Both the position numbers and the translations under genes were made by a program. DNA of 64,000 bases. It comes from Bradyrhizobium sp. CIAT3101 (lineage in GTDB: Bacteria; Pseudomonadota; Alphaproteobacteria; Rhizobiales; Xanthobacteraceae). Location: NCBI RefSeq assembly GCF_029714945.1, contig NZ_CP121634.1, forward strand, positions 8,949,001 through 9,013,000, read 5' to 3'. Shown in pieces: positions 1 to 7,040 of this stretch. Each line of letters opens with the position of its first letter. Within the stretch, counting starts at the first letter, position 1. The notes beneath the pieces were generated by a model, which was not told where the DNA came from, searched no databases, and saw nothing but the letters and a program-made list of their open reading frames with translations.

Positions 1-131
1 ATCACGGCGATCAGGTTGATGGACGAGGCCCAGTCGCCCCGCGTCTCGGGCATGAAATTGAAGATCGCCGAGCCCATGATGATGCCGAGCACCATCGCCG
101 CCAGAATGTATTGCGTGAACCTGTTCGACAT
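1..131 (-). CDS. Dicarboxylate/amino acid:cation symporter, N-terminal part
   Basis: Only the first 43 codons are in the window; the gene runs off the left edge. The protein begins MSNRFTQYILAAMVLGIIMG and continues with a hydrophobic helix, then NFMPETRGDWASSINLIAV. This resembles the start of DctA/GltP-type symporters of the inner membrane, which import C4-dicarboxylates or acidic amino acids with H+ or Na+. A G-rich ribosome site (GGGGGT) lies 6 bases before the ATG at 131-129. The substrate cannot be inferred from this fragment. Confidence 0.7.
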   Translation of the reverse strand, partial: MSNRFTQYILAAMVLGIIMGSAIFNFMPETRGDWASSINLIAV

Positions 132-341
132 TGAATACCCCCAACTACACCGGCCGCTTCATGATGTCGCAGATATGACAGCGACGCAACACGCTTTGCG
201 TGCGGCTGCTCGAGCCGGATGTTCCCGTTGCGAAACGGAACGCAGAGATCTAGCCTTCATGCAGCGCACAACGAATGCGGCTTGCTCGTTTTCTTGGCTG
301 CAGCTGCATCAATAATCGTCAAGCGATCAGGGAGGAACGCC

Positions 342-1343
342 ATGAGTGGAAGCCGCAATCGTCAAATTCTTCTGGTGGAAAAGCCCAGCGGCAAGCTCGG
401 TCCCGAGCACTTCAAGATGGTCGAGAGTTCGTTGCCGGAACCGAAGGACGGCGAGGCCTTGCTGCGCGTGCGTTACATCTCGCTCGACGCGGCCAACCGC
501 GCCTGGATGCACGGCGCGACCTACCGTTCGGCCGTGGAGGCGAACAGCGTGATGGCCGGCGGTGGCATTGCCGAGGTCGTCAGCTCGAAGGCGCCGGAGC
601 TGGCGGCAGGTGACATCGTGTTCGGCGACACCGGCTGGCAGGAATTCGCCGCAGTGCCCGCAAAGCATTTGACGAAAATGCCGAAGCTCGAACCGATGAC
701 GCATCTGCTCAGCGTGTTCGGCATCGCCGGCCTCACCGCCTATTTCGGCCTGCTCGAGGTCGGCAAGCCCAAGGAAGGCGAGACGGTCGTGGTGTCGGCG
801 GCGGCGGGCTCGGTCGGCTCGATCGTCGGACAGATCGCCAAGATCAAGGGATGTCGCGTGATCGGTATCGCCGGCGGCGCCGACAAGTGCCAATGGCTGA
901 CCTCCGAGCTCGGCTTCGATGCCGCCGTCGACTACAAGGACGGCGCGGTGTTCAAGGCGCTGCGCGCGGCCGCACCAAAGGGCATCGACGTCTATTTCGA
1001 CAATGTCGGCGGCGATATTCTGGAAGCTTGCCTGCCGCAGATGAACAATTACGGCCGCATCGCCTGCTGCGGTGCAATCTCGCAATATGATGGCGCACCG
1101 TCGGCACACGGCCCGCGCGGCGTGCCCGGCCTGATCGTGGTGAAGCGGCTCGTGATGCAGGGCTTCATCGTGATGGATTACATGAAGGAGAACCAGCGCG
1201 CGCTCGCCGATCTTCAGGCCTGGGTCAAGGCGGGCAGACTGAAGGTGCAGGAAGACATCATCGACGGATTGCAGAACACGCCGAAAGCGCTGATCGGATT
1301 GCTCGCCGGTGAGAACCGCGGCAAGCGCATGGTCAAGCTCTAA
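342..1343 (+). CDS. NADP-dependent oxidoreductase, MDR/CurA-like family
   Basis: A 333-residue cytosolic enzyme of the zinc-free medium-chain dehydrogenase/reductase group (leukotriene B4 12-hydroxydehydrogenase or CurA type). These enzymes usually reduce alpha,beta-unsaturated ketones or aldehydes with NADPH. The N-terminal GroES-like domain covers about residues 1-125. The Rossmann part has the glycine motif AAAGSVGSIVGQIAK at 153-167, and YFDNVGG follows further on, as in this family. No zinc-binding cysteine cluster is seen. The ATG at 342 is chosen because GGAGG lies at 331-335; an in-frame ATG at 219 would add 41 residues that do not look like the family. The gene is monocistronic. The physiological substrate is unknown. 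Confidence 0.9.
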   Translation: MSGSRNRQILLVEKPSGKLGPEHFKMVESSLPEPKDGEALLRVRYISLDAANRAWMHGATYRSAVEANSVMAGGGIAEVVSSKAPELAAGDIVFGDTGWQEFAAVPAKHLTKMPKLEPMTHLLSVFGIAGLTAYFGLLEVGKPKEGETVVVSAAAGSVGSIVGQIAKIKGCRVIGIAGGADKCQWLTSELGFDAAVDYKDGAVFKALRAAAPKGIDVYFDNVGGDILEACLPQMNNYGRIACCGAISQYDGAPSAHGPRGVPGLIVVKRLVMQGFIVMDYMKENQRALADLQAWVKAGRLKVQEDIIDGLQNTPKALIGLLAGENRGKRMVKL

Positions 1344-1495
1344 CGACGTAGTTACGTCGCAATTGCACTGACATTATCTACTTGCGGTAGAGCTCGCGGC
1401 GGCGAATGATGCCGCACGCGGTATTGGCCGCAACGATTGCTTGCATCACTTTTCATAAATCATCGGCGTTGCCGACAGGGCAGGAATACACCCAG

Positions 1496-2317
1496 ATGTT
1501 CAACATGTTGAAACATGTTTCGACGCGTCACGCGTTGCTCGCCGCAGCACTCTTCGCAACTGCAACAAGCGCATACGCGCAAGCGCCGACCGAGGCTCAG
1601 AAGAGCGCCATCCGCTCCGCATGCCGCTCGGACTTCATCGCACATTGCTCGAGCGTGACGCCCGGCGGCGTGGAAGCCTATCAATGTTTGCAGAGCCACA
1701 TGTCGAGCCTGTCGGGGGGATGCCAGACCGCGGTCCGCGCGGTCGAGCCCGCTGCAGCACCCAAGACCGAAGCTGCGCCCGCAAAATCGGAACCTGCAAA
1801 GACCGATGCCGCGCCGGCTGCCGAGCCTGCGGCGAAACCGGCCGCGGAATCCGCACCCAAAGCAGCGGCGGCCAAGCAGCCGAGCAGCGCACAGATTGGC
1901 GCGGTCAAGAGCGCGTGCCGCAGCGACTATCCCAAGGTTTGCGCCAGCGTGCCGCCGGGCGGCGCTCCCGCGCTCGAATGCCTGGAGAAGAACAAGGCCA
2001 AGGTTTCGGCGGCTTGCGCAAAGGCCGTGACCGCTGCGGCCGGTGGCGGCGGCGCAGCAGCAACGGCCGCGCCGGCAGCTGGTGCAGCGCCCGCTGCCGG
2101 AGCAGCACCGACGGCCGCACCCAGCGTGATCGTGCTGCGCCCGCTGCGGCCGCGTGAGGAGCTGTTCATCGTCCGCTCCGCCTGCGGCGCCGACATTCGC
2201 TCGCTCTGCGCCGGCGTTCAGCCGGGTGGTGGCCGCATCGTGCAATGCATCTCCAGCAACGCGGCGTCGCTATCGCCCGGCTGCAAGGAGGTGCTCGCCC
2301 CGTTCGCCGCGCGATAA
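1496..2317 (+). CDS. Exported protein with three Cys-rich (GLG1-type) repeats
   Basis: A 273-residue protein with a signal peptide (MFNMLKHVSTRHALLAAALF, cleavage probably after AYA). The mature part has three repeats of about 45 residues, each with four cysteines in a similar pattern: SACRSDFIAHCSSVTPGG...C...GGC, SACRSDYPKVCASVPPGG...C...AAC and SACGADIRSLCAGVQPGG...C...PGC. This matches the cysteine-rich repeat best known from Golgi GLG1 and found in many proteobacterial exported proteins. The repeats are joined by Ala/Pro-rich linkers. The cysteines probably form disulfides in the periplasm. The ATG at 1496 gives a clean signal peptide and has an upstream CAGGA; an ATG at 1406 is less likely. 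A strong hairpin follows. The function is unknown. Confidence 0.8.
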   Translation: MFNMLKHVSTRHALLAAALFATATSAYAQAPTEAQKSAIRSACRSDFIAHCSSVTPGGVEAYQCLQSHMSSLSGGCQTAVRAVEPAAAPKTEAAPAKSEPAKTDAAPAAEPAAKPAAESAPKAAAAKQPSSAQIGAVKSACRSDYPKVCASVPPGGAPALECLEKNKAKVSAACAKAVTAAAGGGGAAATAAPAAGAAPAAGAAPTAAPSVIVLRPLRPREELFIVRSACGADIRSLCAGVQPGGGRIVQCISSNAASLSPGCKEVLAPFAAR

Positions 2318-2330
2318 ACAGCAGACAGCT

Positions 2331-2369
2331 CGCGGGGCCGTTGATGGCGGACGGCCCCGCGTGAATTTT
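2331..2369 (+). terminator. Hairpin after the Cys-rich protein gene
   Basis: A perfect 11-bp inverted repeat, CGCGGGGCCGT at 2331-2341 and its complement at 2351-2361, with a 9-base loop, followed by TGAATTTTC. It lies 14 bases after the stop codon of the Cys-rich repeat gene. The T-run is short, so termination may be only partly intrinsic. Confidence 0.6.
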
Positions 2370-2437
2370 CGCACGCCTCTTGCGACTAATCTTTTGCCGA
2401 CATCCGATTTCAATCACGACAAGACCGGGAGAAAAAC

Positions 2438-2653
2438 ATGCGTTCATTTCTGCTCGTCGCTTCCGCATTGCTCGCCTTCGCCGCAACCATGACGTTTGAG
2501 ACCACCGACGCCAACGCGGTGGTATGCGCCCGCGGCGTCTATCGCGCCGGTTGCGCCGGACCGAACGCAGCCGTCGTGGTCCGCAGGCCGGTGCCGGTGG
2601 TCCGCTGTACCAGGGTGCTGGTGAACGGGGTCTACGTGAAGCGCTGCGTCTGA
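2438..2653 (+). CDS. Small exported protein, function unknown
   Basis: A 71-residue protein with an N-terminal signal peptide (MRSFLLVASALLAFAATMTF, likely cut after DANA). The mature tail of about 43 residues is Val/Arg-rich and has four cysteines (VVCARG, AGCAG, VVRCTR, KRCV), which could form two disulfides. GGGAG lies just before the ATG. Proteins with this layout are common as hypothetical genes in Bradyrhizobium. I do not recognise a named family. Confidence 0.65.
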   Translation: MRSFLLVASALLAFAATMTFETTDANAVVCARGVYRAGCAGPNAAVVVRRPVPVVRCTRVLVNGVYVKRCV

Positions 2654-2809
2654 CGCGCGGGTAGTCAATCCGGCGCAGTTTGGCTATGATTCGCGGCGGA
2701 CGGTTTCGGGCACACGCGAAAATTGTGCTCGCGGCCGCGCTGCGGCGTGCCACGCCTTTCCGATAATTCCGCTGGCGTGGGAAGCCGGAGCCCATTAGTC
2801 TACCCTGAG

Positions 2810-2829
2810 ATAGTAAGTATACTGTCAAT
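2810..2829. promoter_or_regulatory. Probable MarR operator before the monooxygenase gene
   Basis: ATAGTAAGTATACTGTCAAT matches 17 of 20 positions of ATTGTCAGTATGCTGTCAAT at 6994-7013, upstream of the gentisate dioxygenase gene. The second copy is a nearly perfect dyad (7 of 8 arm positions). The site ends one base before the ribosome site AGGGAGG (2831-2837), so a bound repressor would cover the promoter or start region. A MarR gene lies at 5797-6309. Assignment of this regulator to these sites is inference. Confidence 0.55.
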
Positions 2830-2843
2830 TAGGGAGGCAGACT

Positions 2844-3998
2844 TTGCGGATCGCCGTGATTGGCGGGGGGCCCGGTGGGCTCTATTTCGCCTATCTCTGG
2901 AGAAAGCGTCACCCCGAGGATCAAGTCGACCTGTTCGAACAGAACCCGGCCGACGCGACCTGGGGCTTTGGCGTCGTGTTCTCCGACCAGGCCCTGGAGT
3001 TCCTGCGCGCCGACGACCCCGAGACGGTCGACGCGATCGCGCCGCACATGGAGAGCTGGGAGAACATCACGCTGAACCATTGCGGCGACAGCGTCGCGAT
3101 CGACGGCGTCGGCTTCTCCTCGATCGGACGGCTCGAACTCCTGCAGTTCCTGCAGCAGCGCGCGCTCGATGCCGGCGTCACGGCGCGCTTCGACACCCCG
3201 ATCCAGACGATCGACCAGCTCAACGGCCACGACCTGATCGTCGCCTCCGACGGCTTGAATTCGCTGATACGCCGCACCTATGAAGGTGATTTCGGCACCT
3301 CGCTGTCCTACTCCTCCAACAAATTCGTCTGGTATGGAACCTCGAAGCGTTTCGACACGCTGTCGCAGACGTTCGTGAAGACCGACCGCGGCGCGTTCAA
3401 TGCCCACCACTACCGCTACTCGCCGAGCATGAGCACCTTCCTGGTCGAGTGCGATCACGCGACCTGGCAGGCCTATGGCTTTGCCTACAAGGACGTCGAG
3501 CAGTCCAAGGGCGTCTGCGAGGAGGTGTTCGCGGACACGCTCGGCGGCCACTGCCTGGTCTCCAACAAATCGGTCTGGCGCAACTTTCCCTGGGTCTGGA
3601 ACGAGCACTGGTCGTTCAAGAACATGGTGCTGATCGGCGACGCGCTGCACTCGGCGCATTTCTCGATCGGTTCGGGCACGCGGCTGGCGATCGAGGACGC
3701 GATCGCGCTGGTCAAGGCCCTTGAATCGGATGCGCATCTCACGACGGCACTGCAACGCTACCAGGCCGACCGCAAGCCGGTGGTGCAGAAGCTCGTCAAT
3801 GCCGCGCGCACCTCGGCCTTCTGGTACGAGCACTTTGCCCAGCACATGCAGCTCGGCCTGATGGACTTCGCCTATAGCTACATCACCCGCTCCGGCCGCA
3901 TCGACGATGCACGCCTGCGCCACATGTCGCCGGCCTTCATGGCGCGCTACGAGGCCGAGAAGAACGGCACAGACGCGAACGGCGAGGCCACGGCATGA
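2844..3998 (+). CDS. FAD-dependent aryl-CoA monooxygenase, salicylyl-CoA 5-hydroxylase type
   Basis: A 384-residue flavoprotein hydroxylase. It has the FAD dinucleotide motif GGGPGG at 7-12, a DLIVASDGLNS motif around 130-140 and the FAD-ribityl motif GDALHSAHFSIGSG at 265-278. The sequence resembles the monooxygenase half of bifunctional salicylyl-CoA 5-hydroxylase and 2-aminobenzoyl-CoA monooxygenase/reductase, but no second old-yellow-enzyme-like domain follows, so the protein is stand-alone. The start is a TTG at 2844 with AGGGAGG 6 bases upstream. The stop overlaps the ATG of the CoA ligase by ATGA, so the two are translationally coupled. The expected role is hydroxylation of an aryl-CoA made by the ligase, giving a gentisyl-CoA-like product. 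Anthraniloyl-CoA or another benzoyl-CoA is an alternative substrate. Confidence 0.8.
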   Translation: MRIAVIGGGPGGLYFAYLWRKRHPEDQVDLFEQNPADATWGFGVVFSDQALEFLRADDPETVDAIAPHMESWENITLNHCGDSVAIDGVGFSSIGRLELLQFLQQRALDAGVTARFDTPIQTIDQLNGHDLIVASDGLNSLIRRTYEGDFGTSLSYSSNKFVWYGTSKRFDTLSQTFVKTDRGAFNAHHYRYSPSMSTFLVECDHATWQAYGFAYKDVEQSKGVCEEVFADTLGGHCLVSNKSVWRNFPWVWNEHWSFKNMVLIGDALHSAHFSIGSGTRLAIEDAIALVKALESDAHLTTALQRYQADRKPVVQKLVNAARTSAFWYEHFAQHMQLGLMDFAYSYITRSGRIDDARLRHMSPAFMARYEAEKNGTDANGEATA

Positions 3999-5608
3999 GC
4001 AACGAGATCCGCGACCAGGTGCCCGCGGACAGCGCGGGCGCCCGCGAGATCGGCTTCGCCGTTCCGCAAATCTACAACGCCAGCCGCGTGCTGTTCGACA
4101 ATCTCGCCAAGGGCAATGGCGACAGGCTCGCGTTGATCGGCCCGGCGGGCGCGCGGAGTTATGCCGAGCTCTGCGCTGAGGCCTGCCGCTGGGGTAACGG
4201 CCTTGCGTCGCTCGGCCTGCAGCGCGGCGATCGCGTGCTGTTGTTCCTCGACGACACGCCGGCCTATCCCGCCGCCTTCTTCGGCGCGGTGCGCGCCGGC
4301 TTCGTGCCGCTGCTGATCAACACGCTGACGCCGCCGGAACTGCTGCAATTCTATCTCGCCGATTCCGGCGCCGCCGTTGCGGTGGCGGATGCCGAGTTCT
4401 GCGCGCGTTTCAACACCGAGGCCTGCAAGGGCACGGAGCTCCGCGCGCTGATCGTCGTCAATGGCGATGTGGGTGAGCACGCCGCGCCGAAAGCGATGGC
4501 CGCAGGGGACTGGCTTTCGCAATTCCCGGCCGAAATGGCCGAAGCGCCGACGCATCGCAACGAGATGGCGTTCTGGATGTACTCGTCCGGCTCGACCGGC
4601 CGGCCCAAGGGCATCGTGCATCTCCAGCATGACATGGCCTATAGCGAAGTCGCCTTTGCGCAGAACGTGCTGAAGCTGACCCCGGGCGACATCTGCTTCT
4701 CCGTGCCGAAGATTTTCTTCGCCTACGGCTTCGGCAATTCCGTCACCTTCCCGTTCTCGGCGGGCGCGGCAACCTTGCTTCTGCCGGGACAGCCGAAACC
4801 GGCATCGATCTTTGCCGCGATCGAGCAGTACAAGCCGACGGTCTTCTTTGGTCTGCCGACGCTCTATACCTCGCTGACCAAGGCCGAGGGCGCAACCAAC
4901 ACAAACTTCTCCTCGCTGCGCATGGCGCTCTCGGCAGCCGAAGTGCTCTCGGCCGAAGTCTTCAACGGCTGGAAGACGCTCACGGGCCTCGAGATCGTCG
5001 AAGGTCTCGGCTCGACCGAGGTGCTGCACATCTACCTCTCCAACCGCCCCGAGCAGAAGAAGCTCGGCGCCGCGGGCCTGCGCGTTCCCGGCTACGAAGT
5101 CGCACTGCTCGACAAGGAGGGGCGCGACGTCGGCGACAACGAGGAAGGCATTTTGTGGGTGCGCGGCGATTCCAACACGCCGCTGTACTGGAACCGACCG
5201 GACAAATCCGCCGAAACCATCCGCGAGGGCGGCTGGATCTACACCGGCGACCGCTTTGTTCGCGACAGCGACGGTTTTCACTTCTTCCGCGGCCGCGCCG
5301 ACGATCTCATCAAGATCTCGGGCCAGTGGGTCTACCCGCTCGAGGTCGAGCTGTGCCTCGCCGACCATCCCGAGATCCGCGAATGCGCGGTGTTCGCAGC
5401 CGAACTGCCGGATAGGCGCATGACGCTGAAGGCGGTCGTGGTCATGAACAACCGCACCACCGACCAGAGCGAGGCGACGCGGCGGCTGCAGGACTATGTG
5501 AAGGGCAAGCTCTTGCCGTACAAATATCCGCGCGAGGTGATCTTCATCGACGAACTTCCGAAGACGGGCACGGGGAAGATCGATCGGCAGGCGTTGTTGC
5601 GGATGTGA
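3995..5608 (+). CDS. Benzoate-CoA ligase family protein (aryl-CoA synthetase)
   Basis: A 537-residue AMP-forming ligase of the ANL superfamily. The phosphate-binding motif YSSGSTGRPKG is at 196-206, YTGDRF is in the hinge region, and the catalytic lysine is in PKTGTGKIDR near residue 528. Overall length and order fit the benzoate-CoA ligase family, which activates an aromatic acid with ATP and CoA. The ATG at 3995 overlaps the monooxygenase stop (ATGA). With a downstream gentisate-type dioxygenase, the likely substrate is salicylate or a related hydroxy- or aminobenzoate, as in the salicylyl-CoA to gentisyl-CoA route known from Streptomyces (sdg genes). The substrate itself cannot be read from the sequence. 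Confidence 0.85.
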   Translation: MSNEIRDQVPADSAGAREIGFAVPQIYNASRVLFDNLAKGNGDRLALIGPAGARSYAELCAEACRWGNGLASLGLQRGDRVLLFLDDTPAYPAAFFGAVRAGFVPLLINTLTPPELLQFYLADSGAAVAVADAEFCARFNTEACKGTELRALIVVNGDVGEHAAPKAMAAGDWLSQFPAEMAEAPTHRNEMAFWMYSSGSTGRPKGIVHLQHDMAYSEVAFAQNVLKLTPGDICFSVPKIFFAYGFGNSVTFPFSAGAATLLLPGQPKPASIFAAIEQYKPTVFFGLPTLYTSLTKAEGATNTNFSSLRMALSAAEVLSAEVFNGWKTLTGLEIVEGLGSTEVLHIYLSNRPEQKKLGAAGLRVPGYEVALLDKEGRDVGDNEEGILWVRGDSNTPLYWNRPDKSAETIREGGWIYTGDRFVRDSDGFHFFRGRADDLIKISGQWVYPLEVELCLADHPEIRECAVFAAELPDRRMTLKAVVVMNNRTTDQSEATRRLQDYVKGKLLPYKYPREVIFIDELPKTGTGKIDRQALLRM

Positions 5609-5632
5609 GGGGACGCGTTGCTACACATTCGC

Positions 5633-5766
5633 TGTCGTCCCGGCGAAGGCCGGGACCCATACGCCGCAGCAGTCATTGTTGTACGAGATGGTCATTGCCT
5701 GTCTTCGCCAAACTCCTGCTGCGGCGTATGGGTCCCGGATCTGCGCTTCGCTTGTCCGGGACGACG
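5633..5766. repeat. Palindromic intergenic element, TCGTCCCGG family, copy 1
   Basis: Starts TGTCGTCCCGGCGAAGGCCG and ends with the inverse, GGGTCCCGGATCTGCG...GTCCGGGACGAC. The arms are followed inward by ACCCATACGCCGCAGCAG and its complement. It lies between the convergent CoA ligase and MarR genes. Similar elements are at 8108, 37063 and 41559. Confidence 0.85.
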
Positions 5767-5796
5767 GCGGAGAATGACGCACCTACGCGGGCAACC

Positions 5797-6309
5797 TCAC
5801 CCCGCCTTCCCAAGATGCTCCAGCGCATCCTCGGCCCGCAGCGGCACTCGCGAGGCCTCGTTGTTGAGGTCGACGAGCTGGGACATCAGCCCCATCAGCG
5901 CCTTGCGCTCGGCGGGCTTGAGCGGCTCCAGCATGCGTGCCTGCGCACGCTCGACGGCGGGGATGATCTCGCGCAGGATCGCGGCACCCGGCTTGGTCAG
6001 ATAGAGCAGCTTGATCCGCTTGTCCTCCGGCGCCGGCTTGCGCTCGACAAAATCCTTGGCCTGGAGCCGTTCGATCACGCTGCCGAGCGTGGAGCGGTCG
6101 AAGGCGATCACCGCCGACAGCCGCGTCGCGTCGATGCCGGGATGGGTGTGGATCGCGATCAGCGCAGCATATTGCACCGGCGTGAGGTCGAACGCCTTGC
6201 ACTCCTCCATGAAGATCGAGACCGCGATCTGCTGCATGCGCCGGAACAAATAGCCCGGCGCGGCATAGACCGCGTCTATTGTGATCGGAGTGGCAGGCTT
6301 ACTCGGCAT
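5797..6309 (-). CDS. MarR-family transcriptional regulator
   Basis: A 170-residue winged-helix regulator. The core reads LTPVQYAALIAIHTHPGID, then TRLSAVIAFDRSTLGSVIER as the recognition region, then a basic wing (ERKPAPEDKRIKLLYL), all as in MarR proteins. Such dimers usually repress catabolic genes and release DNA on binding an aromatic ligand. The ATG at 6309 lies inside the end of the isomerase gene (11-bp overlap), so the two are co-translated. It is probably the local repressor of the dyads at 2810-2829 and 6994-7013. Ligand and autoregulation are inferred, not shown. A longer upstream ATG would read through the isomerase in another frame and is rejected. Confidence 0.88.
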   Translation of the reverse strand: MPSKPATPITIDAVYAAPGYLFRRMQQIAVSIFMEECKAFDLTPVQYAALIAIHTHPGIDATRLSAVIAFDRSTLGSVIERLQAKDFVERKPAPEDKRIKLLYLTKPGAAILREIIPAVERAQARMLEPLKPAERKALMGLMSQLVDLNNEASRVPLRAEDALEHLGKAG

Positions 6310-6931
6310 CGGGTTGCTTCTCCGGAGCGGCATTGGCGAAGGCCGGCAGCGCCTTGGCGGAGGCTTCGGCCTTGAGCAGACGCGGATACGCCGCGACATC
6401 GACGCCGAAGCGGCGCGCATTGGCAAGCTGCGGCACGAGGCAGAGATCGGCGAGCGTCGGCACATCGCCGAAGCAGAACGGCCCTTTCTCGTCCCTGATC
6501 AGCGTCTCGCAGGCCGACAGGCCCTCGCGATTGACCCAGGCGGCCCAGTCCTGGACTTTCTCTTCGGGCAGACCAAGCTCGCGCAACCGCGCCAGCACCT
6601 TCAAATTCTGCACCGGATGGGTGTCGCAGGCGATCGCCAGCGCGAACGCGCGCACCTTGGCGCGCTGCAATGGATCCTTCGGCAGCAACGGCGGGTTGGG
6701 ATGCGTTTCATCGAGCCATTCGATGATCGCGACCGATTGCGTCAGCACCGCACCGGCATCGTTCTCCAGCGCCGGCACCAGACCCTGCGGGTTGATGGCG
6801 AGGTAGGCGGGCGCGCATTGTTCGCCTTTGCGAAGATGATGCGGCAGATGCTCGGCGCCGAGGCCCTTGAGATTCAGCGCGATCCGGACGCGGTAGGCCG
6901 CGCTGGAGCGGAAATAGCCATGCAGCTTCAT
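6299..6931 (-). CDS. maiA: Maleylpyruvate/maleylacetoacetate isomerase (zeta-class GST)
   Basis: A 210-residue glutathione S-transferase fold protein. The N-terminal motif SSAAYRVRIALNLKG is the zeta-class signature with the catalytic SSxA residues; NPQGLVPAL and LTQSVAIIEWLDE form the glutathione site. Zeta GSTs isomerise maleylacetoacetate or maleylpyruvate to the fumaryl form. Divergence from a gentisate-type dioxygenase points to maleylpyruvate here. The ATG at 6931 is preferred over a TTG at 6934 because AAGGGAGGG sits just upstream with better spacing. The 3' end overlaps the MarR start. No fumarylpyruvate hydrolase gene is seen next to it, so that step must be encoded elsewhere. Confidence 0.87.
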   Translation of the reverse strand: MKLHGYFRSSAAYRVRIALNLKGLGAEHLPHHLRKGEQCAPAYLAINPQGLVPALENDAGAVLTQSVAIIEWLDETHPNPPLLPKDPLQRAKVRAFALAIACDTHPVQNLKVLARLRELGLPEEKVQDWAAWVNREGLSACETLIRDEKGPFCFGDVPTLADLCLVPQLANARRFGVDVAAYPRLLKAEASAKALPAFANAAPEKQPDAE

Positions 6932-6993
6932 CAAACCCTCCCTTCGAATTTTCTCGTTACTTAGCAGGAGCAGCCGCCATTGACGCTACAAAG

Positions 6994-7013
6994 ATTGTCA
7001 GTATGCTGTCAAT
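6994..7013. promoter_or_regulatory. Probable MarR operator in the isomerase/dioxygenase divergent promoter
   Basis: ATTGTCAGTATGCTGTCAAT is an imperfect palindrome (ATTGtCAG, 4-base spacer, CTGtCAAT). It lies 28 bases before the dioxygenase ATG and 62 bases before the isomerase ATG, so one site could control both directions. It matches the site at 2810-2829 at 17 of 20 positions. Confidence 0.6.
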
Positions 7014-7040
7014 CTAAGGAAAAACGACGGGAGCCGCGCC

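Noticed and set aside
1344..1359. Small perfect inverted repeat CGACGTA-GT-TACGTCG after the first oxidoreductase gene
   Set aside because: Stem of 7 bp with a 2-base loop and no T-run; too weak to call a terminator and too isolated to call an operator.
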